The notes beneath the pieces are model-generated. The model made no database searches. It was not told the DNA's origin and saw only the letters and a list, made by a program, of their open reading frames with translations. 64,000 bases of DNA from CBDDHT01 sp965227905 (lineage in GTDB: Bacteria > Pseudomonadota > Alphaproteobacteria > Rhizobiales > Methyloligellaceae), in NCBI GenBank assembly GCA_965227905.1, contig OZ245780.1, positions 2,542,001-2,606,000 of the forward strand. Reading direction: 5' to 3'. The number at the start of each line of letters is the position of its first letter. Position 1 is the first letter of the stretch. Made by a program: the position numbers and the translations under genes. Shown here piece after piece: positions 58,051-64,000 of the stretch.

Positions 58051-59227
58051 CGGTTGGGCGGTGCTCCCGAGATTGGGAGTCGTCGGCCAACGATCGCAGC
58101 GCGACGACTCATCGTGGCGTCGTGTGGTCAGTGACGCCTTGTAAAACTGTGTATGCGTTAAGCCTTATGCAATTCGGTCTTTGGCGACAGGGTGCGACAC
58201 ATCTCTCGATCGAGCGTTCGACACCTTATCCAAAGGTCAGATCCACAGATGCATTGCAAAACCGGTGTCTCACCAAACCGGTCGGCATCTGATCATCTGC
58301 ATTGCCGCATCTCCATAGTTGAACATCGCGATAGTCGGCGATCTCCAGGACTTCGGCCGACAGATAGCGCGACGGCGCAGGGTGCCGACCCTTGCGCGTT
58401 CGCCTCCTTTCATAGGCGCCGCTCTCCAGCGAAATTCGTCCGTATCGTCTCAGTAGCTGACAATGCAGCCGGCATAGTGATTTCTTCACGCGCGAAGCCT
58501 CTCCTTAGCGCGGTCGCAACACGTACCTGCCGACGGCCACGACCACTCAAGCGGTGACGGACCGAATGCGTCTGGACCTATGATGTGGATTCTCGATCGC
58601 CATTCTGGCGTCGGAGAAAACTAGCCCCCTGAATTCCGCGGCCGTTTTGTGGGCGCGGTTGCCTTCGGCCGATTGCCGAGGAGGGTATTGCCCGACCCGT
58701 CTTCCAGGTCAGTCCGGGCGATAACGTTCATCGATGTGACCTCTCTACTAGTCGTACTTTGGAACGTTTGCCCTGCCGTAATCTCAACGGGGGTGAGACT
58801 ACAGAATTTCGTGACGACATTTGGGCCGGTCGCGGTTCGAGCTCAACCGATGTACCGGTTCTGTTCGTTCGCTCAAGCCCTACAGTTGCCAAACCGTTCT
58901 CTTTCGATGCAGGCGCCGAGTGTTCTCATCATTTGCGCAGAGAGATGCCGAAAACAGTCGTTGAAAACCAGGGCGCGATGATGAGAAAAACAATGGAGTG
59001 AGAGGCTTGTCTTTGCGGGTGAATGTCGTCTCAATTGGGTTCGTCAGTGTGGATACTGTAAGTCGGGTCAATATTTACTAGCAGAAGTATATGCTTACAG
59101 GGCCGTTGAAGTGAGAAGCGGTCGCGACAGCATGTCTTTTCTGTGGCGTTGATGATGTGAGAGCGGCCGATGCTACGCATCATTCAGGGCATTTGTCCAA
59201 ATTGCGATTCGGTTTTCCAGTCTCTCA
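58051..59227. other. 1.2-kb gene-poor region
   Basis: No complete gene was recognised. One minus-strand frame (58226-58489) contains a protein-like piece (LSAEVLEIADYRDVQLW) without start or domain and may be a remnant. The right end is A+T-richer. No hairpin or RNA gene stands out. Confidence 0.4.
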
Positions 59228-59809
59228 CTACGAATCGGGAAGCGTATCGAGTGTGCTCTGGAGGACGTCTTCGAGGGTATCGCGCGGTGCACCGCCTTTG
59301 GCGAGTACGTTCAGTCCGAAATAGGATGCGAGAAGCGCTCTGGCACGCTGCGTCCGGGCGGCTTCGTCACGGTCAAAGGGCGTCGTATCGGCCAGCGCCC
59401 CCGAAAATGCCTTTTCGAGGCGTTGCAGACAGGTATCGACGACAGTTTCGGTTTCCCGGCAGACCGGTGCAGGATCGACTGCGGCATTGCAGAGAAAACA
59501 ACCGGTTCTGTCATGACCCTCGCAAGCCCGGTCGATGACGCCTTGCAGCAGATTGGCGACGCGCGTGCGTGCTGACCCTTTCGCCGCAAGGATCTGCGCA
59601 CTCTGTCTGAGCCGCGTTTCGTCAAAGCGTTTGAGAGAAGCGATGTAGAGCGCGCGCTTGTTTCCAAACGCACCATACAGACTCTGTTTCTTGAGGCCGG
59701 TCACCGCCATCAGATCCTGGATGGATGTGCCGTCATAGCCTTTCGCCCAGAAAGCTTTCATGGCTTTCTCGAGAGCTTCGCCCGTATCGAATTCGCGTGG
59801 GCGTCCCAT
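59228..59809 (-). CDS. TetR family transcriptional regulator
   Basis: This 193-residue regulator has the helix-turn-helix AFWAKGYDGTSIQDLMAVTG, then LKKQSLYGAFGNKRALYIASL, in the N-terminal 60 residues and a helical effector domain. Two cysteines in RTGCFLCNAAVDPAPVC (plus a third) sit where members of this branch sense redox or electrophilic compounds. It is transcribed away from the AhpD-like gene across 166 bases containing two palindromes. Confidence 0.9.
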   Translation of the reverse strand: MGRPREFDTGEALEKAMKAFWAKGYDGTSIQDLMAVTGLKKQSLYGAFGNKRALYIASLKRFDETRLRQSAQILAAKGSARTRVANLLQGVIDRACEGHDRTGCFLCNAAVDPAPVCRETETVVDTCLQRLEKAFSGALADTTPFDRDEAARTQRARALLASYFGLNVLAKGGAPRDTLEDVLQSTLDTLPDS

Positions 59810-59846
59810 GCGCGTGTGTCCTCACATTCTTGTGAAACGGATATTC

Positions 59847-59862
59847 TTGACTTAATGGTCAA
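59847..59862. promoter_or_regulatory. TetR operator-like palindrome 1
   Basis: TTGACTTAATGGTCAA is an inverted repeat (TTGAC-N6-GTCAA), 38 bases before the TetR start. The same half-sites recur at 59916, so the pair probably forms the operator region of this divergent unit. Confidence 0.55.
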
Positions 59863-59915
59863 TAAAACCCATTTCAGCGTTACCCGCCGAACAGCGGGAT
59901 TATCGTCCAAATTTA

Positions 59916-59929
59916 TGACCATTTGGTCA
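59916..59929. promoter_or_regulatory. TetR operator-like palindrome 2
   Basis: TGACCATTTGGTCA is a perfect palindrome apart from its central two bases, 47 bases before the AhpD-like start. It shares the TGAC/GTCA half-sites with the palindrome at 59847. Repression of both genes by the TetR protein is inferred. Confidence 0.6.
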
Positions 59930-59975
59930 ACAATTCAAGTCTGCGGCCATCGGGCCCGAACAAGGAGACAGACCT

Positions 59976-60527
59976 ATGCCACGTCTTTCACCCGTCGATC
60001 ATGCAACTGCCGAAGGCCGTACCAAGGAACTCCTGGATAGCGTCCAGGCCAAAATGGGAACCGTTCCAAATCTTCTTGGAACACTCGCCAATGCTCCGGC
60101 AGCGCTGGCTGCCTTTCTGCAGGCAGGAGATGCACTTTCAAGCGGTGTCTTTGATGCGAAGACGCGTGACGCTATCGCGTTGACCGTTGCCGGCCTGAAC
60201 AAGTGTGACTATTGCGCGTCCGCTCATGCGTTTATCTCAAGCAGCCTGAAGGTCGATCAGACCGAGATCGCACGACGTCTCAATGGAACATCGGAGGATC
60301 CCAAACTGAATGCCATTCTCAGCTTTACCCGCTCCGTTGTGGAAACCAAGGGCCGTGTGAACGACGAGGATCTTCAAGCTGCACGCGCAGCCGGCATCTC
60401 GGATGCCGAAATCACCGAGATCGTCGCCCACGTCGCGCTCAATGTCTTCACCAACTATTTCAATCATGTCGCCGATACCGAAATCGACTTTCCGGTAATC
60501 AGCGTCTCCGAATCAATCGCTGCCTGA
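59976..60527 (+). CDS. AhpD-like carboxymuconolactone decarboxylase family / peroxidase-related protein
   Basis: This 183-residue helical protein has the redox pair in KCDYCASAHAFI (CxxC followed by the histidine), as in AhpD-like alkylhydroperoxidases. The typical FTRSVVETKGRVNDEDLQA and VAHVALNVFTNYFNH stretches follow. It should reduce peroxides or another electrophile with thiol electrons. AAGGAGAC precedes the ATG. The glutaredoxin gene comes 58 bases downstream and could be its electron donor; the TetR regulator is divergent. Confidence 0.9.
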   Translation: MPRLSPVDHATAEGRTKELLDSVQAKMGTVPNLLGTLANAPAALAAFLQAGDALSSGVFDAKTRDAIALTVAGLNKCDYCASAHAFISSSLKVDQTEIARRLNGTSEDPKLNAILSFTRSVVETKGRVNDEDLQAARAAGISDAEITEIVAHVALNVFTNYFNHVADTEIDFPVISVSESIAA

Positions 60528-60585
60528 TGGCGCTGCCTACTGCGGCCATGACAGTCGGCCGCAGTGGGCACCAAGGAGAAACACC

Positions 60586-60852
60586 ATGCCCAGGATAGAA
60601 ATCTACACCAAGGACTATTGCGGATATTGCGCCCAGGCGAAGGTCTTGCTGCGGTCCAAGGGTCTCGCGTTCGAAGAGACCGACATCACCTATAGCGTCG
60701 AGCAGCAAGCCGCAGTGCAGAAGCGATCCGGTCGACGGACCGTGCCCCAGGTTTTTATCGACGGAGACCCGATCGGCGGTTTTGACGACTTGATGGCGCT
60801 CAACGTGTCCGGCGGACTGGATGCGATGATGTCCGATGATATGGCGGCGTGA
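60586..60852 (+). CDS. grxC: glutaredoxin (GrxC type)
   Basis: This 88-residue protein has the dithiol active site KDYCGYCAQAKVLL, the cis-proline region GRRTVPQVFIDG and the glutathione-binding GGFDDLMAL. The CGYC site differs slightly from the commoner CPYC. AAGGAGAAACACC precedes the ATG. It follows the AhpD-like gene and is probably cotranscribed under the same TetR control. Confidence 0.9.
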   Translation: MPRIEIYTKDYCGYCAQAKVLLRSKGLAFEETDITYSVEQQAAVQKRSGRRTVPQVFIDGDPIGGFDDLMALNVSGGLDAMMSDDMAA

Positions 60853-61035
60853 AAGTTCGCGTGAGGCAATTCGCTTAATGCCCAATAGGTCATGAGCTCG
60901 CAAAATAGGATAGCGATTGTCTATCCCGAGTGATGTCCGGTTGCGGTCCGATTTGAGCCCGTACAGGACGGATCTTCCTACGTGGAGAATGTGCCAGAAG
61001 CTGAAGTACGAAGAGCCTTGAGTGCGCAGCCACCT

Positions 61036-61686
61036 TCAAGTGGCGATCCTTCGTGGCGAAAATATTTTGCTGATTAGGTATTCTGCAGCGAGGAAATTTA
61101 GCCCCCAGGCCGCGATCATGATCACGTCGCGCAATTGTCCTTGTGGTTCTGTCCCGACGGCAACTATCCAGCCGATTCCAAGGAATGTTTGCGTGGAAGC
61201 ACCCTGAGCAATTGCGTAGGCGCGGATCATCGCTGAACCATGCGCGCGGACGTTCCGCGACCTGATTGAGATGACAGCCCAGACGATTAAGCCACACATG
61301 GCCAGGCTCAAGACTATCCGCACCCAATAGAGCAATGCTCCCTGGAGATTCTCAGGAAACGCAAAGAAGTGGGTCATCCAAAGCCCTGTTGCTGCGCTGA
61401 TGAAGCCCGCCACAACCAACACGCGACCCATCATTCGATGCAGATCCAAATGGTAGCGTCTCACGCTCGGTAAGAATTGAAGCGCACCCAGAATGCAAAA
61501 CAGGAAGCTGCTCAGAATATGCACAACGATCGGCAGGGGATACGCCAACGCGCGGGAGTTCGCCGGTAAGATCGCTTGGACACCAAAAAGCTCTGCGATA
61601 CGGAGTAATCCGCCAAACGTTGGAACGAATGAGTAGATCAGGACGAAGGCAAGTAATATCCATTCGCGGCTGCTGATGCTTCTCAA
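61036..61686 (-). CDS. DUF2306 family membrane protein
   Basis: The start is placed at a TTG with an AAAGGGGGG site 5 bases before it, giving LRSISSREWILLAFVLIYSF; the open frame extends 29 codons upstream without membrane character. The 216-residue protein has about seven hydrophobic helices and the DUF2306 features LDLHRMMGRVLVVAGFISAA and ISIRSRNVRAHGSAMIRAYA. Conserved histidines in RYHLDLHR and RAHG suggest a haem or metal site, but the role is unknown. It diverges from a LysR gene. Confidence 0.75.
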   Translation of the reverse strand: MRSISSREWILLAFVLIYSFVPTFGGLLRIAELFGVQAILPANSRALAYPLPIVVHILSSFLFCILGALQFLPSVRRYHLDLHRMMGRVLVVAGFISAATGLWMTHFFAFPENLQGALLYWVRIVLSLAMCGLIVWAVISIRSRNVRAHGSAMIRAYAIAQGASTQTFLGIGWIVAVGTEPQGQLRDVIMIAAWGLNFLAAEYLISKIFSPRRIAT

Positions 61687-61790
61687 CGCGCCCCCCTTTA
61701 TTGCTGTGTTCTGCCGTGCAACTAGCGATATAGCTATACGTAGGGGTAAGGTGGATTGCCGAAATTCGTACACTTGCTATACGTGCATGT

Positions 61791-62753
61791 ATGAACTGGC
61801 AGGCGATTTCATTTGACTGGAACCAGGTGCGTACATTCCTCGCTACCGTCGAGGAAGGGTCATTCAGTGCTGCAGCGCGGGCGCTTAAATCCACTCAGCC
61901 AACCGTTGGCCGACAAATCTCCGAGCTGGAAAGTACTCTTGGCATCACACTCTTTGAGCGAAGCGTCAGGGGGCCAACCCTTACTGAAGCCGGCCGCGAT
62001 CTTCTTAGTCATGTACGAGCAATGGGAGAAGCGGCGACATTGATCTCGATGGCGGCTGAAGGCTATTCACTTGATGTATCGGGTGAGGTCACAATCACCG
62101 CAACCGACCTTTTATCCGCCGCAATATTGCCAGCAATCCTCGCACCGCTACGGCAAAAATCCCCAGGAATTCGTGTGCAAATAGTTTCCTCTAACGACAC
62201 ACAAGACCTGTTGCAGCGAGAAGCCGATATCGCCATTCGACATGTCCGACCAAAGCAATCGGAACTCACCGCCCGCTATGTCGGAGACTTCCGCGCAAAC
62301 CTCTACGCCTCAAAAGATTATCTAAATCGGGCAGGGCGACCTCGCACGCCTCGCGAGGTGGCTGATCACGACTTTGTTGGGACTCCCGACCCGGTTCGGT
62401 TGTTGGCGCCACTACAAAATCAAGGTGTTCCGCTACGGCAAGACAACTTCGTGATGACGTGCGATAGCGGCGTCGTTGTGTGGGAACTCTTGAAAGCTGG
62501 CTATGGCATCTCAATGCTGCCGGAAATTCTTTGTGAGCCCGAGCCGAACCTGGAGAGGGTTCTTCCAAGCCTTCCCTCATTCGAATTTCCGATTTGGCTC
62601 GTTGCCCATCGAGAATTGCAAACCAGCAAAAGGATCAGGATCGTATTTGATCATCTTGTCCGCGAATTGGGGACGGCTGCCCGGAAGGTCTGTTGTAAGC
62701 CCAACGGCAAAGCCAGCAGTAACCATCAACTGAGAAAAGTTTGCCCTGACTGA
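61791..62753 (+). CDS. LysR family transcriptional regulator
   Basis: This 320-residue LysR protein has the N-terminal helix-turn-helix AARALKSTQPTVGRQISELE and an effector domain including EVTITATDLLSAAILPAILA and YGISMLPEILCEPEPNLERV. The last 25 residues are basic and probably disordered. It diverges from the DUF2306 gene with about 100 bases between the starts and is its likely regulator. Confidence 0.9.
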   Translation: MNWQAISFDWNQVRTFLATVEEGSFSAAARALKSTQPTVGRQISELESTLGITLFERSVRGPTLTEAGRDLLSHVRAMGEAATLISMAAEGYSLDVSGEVTITATDLLSAAILPAILAPLRQKSPGIRVQIVSSNDTQDLLQREADIAIRHVRPKQSELTARYVGDFRANLYASKDYLNRAGRPRTPREVADHDFVGTPDPVRLLAPLQNQGVPLRQDNFVMTCDSGVVVWELLKAGYGISMLPEILCEPEPNLERVLPSLPSFEFPIWLVAHRELQTSKRIRIVFDHLVRELGTAARKVCCKPNGKASSNHQLRKVCPD

Positions 62754-62869
62754 ATGGCAGAGGTGGGTCATAAGCCGTTATAGTCACTTAGATCATTGAC
62801 GACTGTTTTCCGGTCGATAGCGGCCGATTATGCGTTGACCTTCCGCATGCGTGTCACCAGCGTTCGGCA

Positions 62870-62898
62870 GCTCCTGAGACCTGCAGCGTCTCAGGAGC
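62870..62898. terminator. perfect 11-base stem between convergent genes
   Basis: GCTCCTGAGAC (62870-62880) pairs perfectly with GTCTCAGGAGC (62888-62898) around a CTGCAGC loop. It lies between the end of the LysR gene and the end of the aldehyde dehydrogenase gene, which face each other, so it could end both transcripts. There is no U run on either side. Confidence 0.55.
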
Positions 62899-62942
62899 GT
62901 TAGAAGCTGCCGTAAACGGTCCGGTTCTCCTGGAGCGAGACC

Positions 62943-64000
62943 CTAAACGCCCATCTCGGTGACAAACTTGGTGCGCAGGAATGCGTCCAGGCCTTCGATG
63001 CCACCTTCCGATCCATAACCCGACTCATTTACGCCGCCGAACGGGGTTTCCGGTGTCGCCACCATCGGGTGGTTGACACCGACGAGACCGGTCTCCAATG
63101 CCTGTCCGATCTTGGCGGCTGTGCCGCCATCCGATGTGAATACATAGGACGCCAGCCCGAAGGGCAGGGAATTGGCGCGCTCGACGACCTCGTCGAAGGT
63201 GTTGAAATGGGTCATCGGCGCCACCGGACCGAAGGGCTCATCGATCATGATTCTGGCTTCATCCGGCACGTCCGAAAGCACCGTCGGGGCGTAGAAATAG
63301 CCCTGATTGCCGATCCTTTCGCCACCGGTGGTGATCGTTGCTCCGTTGTCGTGGGCATCCGAGACGAAATCTTCCATGATCGGTAAACGGCGCGCATCGA
63401 TCAGAGGGCCCATTTGGACGCCGTCCTCAAGTCCGTTTCCAACATTGAGTGCTTTCGCCCGTTCGGTGAATCCGTCGACAAAGGATTTGTAGACCTTGTC
63501 CTGGACAAAGAACCGTGTCGGCGAGATGCAGACCTGACCTGCATTACGGAATTTGAAACCTGCTGAAACGTCGAGTGCTTTCTCGATGTCTGCATCGTCG
63601 AACACGACAACCGGTGAATGGCCGCCCAGCTCCATCGTGCACCGCTTCATGGTGTCTGCGGCGAGTTTCTGCAGGTGCTTGCCCACCGGGATCGAACCCG
63701 TGAACGACATCTTTCGGGGGATCCACGATCCAAGAACATGGCGCGAGACATCGTCCGGAACGCCAAAAACGACATTGAGGACGCCCGGTGGCAACCCGGC
63801 GTCCTGGAAACAACGGGCAATGCCGATGGCGGTGCCGGGCGTTTCCTCGCTAGGCTTGATCAGCATCGAGCAGCCCGCCCCAAGCGCGCCCGCGACCTTT
63901 CTGATCACATTGGTGCCGGGGAAGTTCCAGGCAACGAAGGCACAGGCTGGACCGACCGGTTCCTTCATGACCATCTGACGGGTGCCGGGAACGCGCGCTG
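62943..64000 (-). CDS. NAD(P)-dependent aldehyde dehydrogenase, succinate-semialdehyde dehydrogenase type, partial
   Basis: The N-terminal part lies beyond the right edge; the visible 350 residues run to the normal C terminus. They begin inside the block QMVMKEPVGPACAFVAWNFP, typical of GabD-like succinate-semialdehyde dehydrogenases. The catalytic glutamate is in MELGGHSPVVVFDDAD and the catalytic cysteine in NAGQVCISPTRFFVQ. The substrate assignment is by similarity of these blocks and is not certain within the superfamily. Neighbours beyond the window are not visible. Confidence 0.9.
   Translation of the reverse strand, partial: ARVPGTRQMVMKEPVGPACAFVAWNFPGTNVIRKVAGALGAGCSMLIKPSEETPGTAIGIARCFQDAGLPPGVLNVVFGVPDDVSRHVLGSWIPRKMSFTGSIPVGKHLQKLAADTMKRCTMELGGHSPVVVFDDADIEKALDVSAGFKFRNAGQVCISPTRFFVQDKVYKSFVDGFTERAKALNVGNGLEDGVQMGPLIDARRLPIMEDFVSDAHDNGATITTGGERIGNQGYFYAPTVLSDVPDEARIMIDEPFGPVAPMTHFNTFDEVVERANSLPFGLASYVFTSDGGTAAKIGQALETGLVGVNHPMVATPETPFGGVNESGYGSEGGIEGLDAFLRTKFVTEMGV

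Noticed and set aside
58226..58489. 87-codon minus-strand frame with LSAEVLEIADYRDVQLW
   Set aside because: Part of it reads like protein, but there is no start, ribosome site or domain; mentioned only as a possible remnant.

Overview
The window looks like an alphaproteobacterial chromosome, most probably from a Hyphomicrobiales (Rhizobiales)-like lineage. This is inferred from gene content and GC-rich coding style, not from a marker gene: PotABCD-type transport next to opine-oxidase-type dehydrogenases, a TAXI-TRAP binding protein, many LysR regulators, and recurrent intergenic palindromes of the CCGGACCTGATCCGG type. No rRNA, tRNA or CRISPR array was recognised.

Layout. 1-7.0 kb: a leftward operon with a small protein, an EctB-type diaminobutyrate aminotransferase, a Pls/PosA-type membrane NRPS (A-T-TM/hexapeptide) and a phosphopantetheinyl transferase. 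Together these suggest synthesis of an isopeptide-type poly-diaminobutyrate. 7.1-9.3 kb: a probably frameshifted gene, a cytochrome P460 and a LysR regulator. 9.3-14.3 kb: an RND efflux operon (padR, fusion protein, pump) with a palindrome before padR. 14.7-15.9 kb: an enolase-superfamily enzyme.

16.3-27.2 kb is accessory. It holds a complete two-gene Gabija defence system (GajA OLD/TOPRIM nuclease and GajB UvrD-like helicase, ATGA-overlapping) and an IS3-family element with intact ends and a 4-bp target duplication. The element landed two codons before the stop of a convergent gene for a HEPN-like protein. Then come a tandem-repeat mini-protein, a secreted cysteine-knot-like peptide, an exported very basic repeat protein, a PH-like membrane protein and endonuclease V.

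27.4-37.4 kb: a LysR regulator divergent from a polyamine/opine-type ABC transporter, followed by a tight oxidase operon (two DadA-like FAD proteins, a 2Fe-2S subunit, an FAD/NAD subunit with BFD-type cluster) and a convergent orphan TAXI binding protein. 37.8-47.6 kb: small membrane or exported proteins, an enolase-superfamily enzyme with a short MetE-like protein, an ADP-ribosylglycohydrolase, a dienelactone hydrolase, a glycosyltransferase-nitroreductase pair and a rhodanese. 47.8-53.8 kb: nucleotide-sugar epimerase and dehydrogenase, a CysC protein with a degenerate CysN-like front half, and a 17-repeat LRR protein. 53.8-64 kb: GlnRS, a membrane protein with an HPt-like tail, a TetR/AhpD-like/glutaredoxin redox group with paired operator palindromes, a divergent LysR/DUF2306 pair, and a partial succinate-semialdehyde-type dehydrogenase at the right edge.

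The best candidates for something new are the NRPS/aminotransferase locus, the small secreted and repeat proteins between 22.3 and 25.9 kb, and the HEPN-like neighbour of Gabija.
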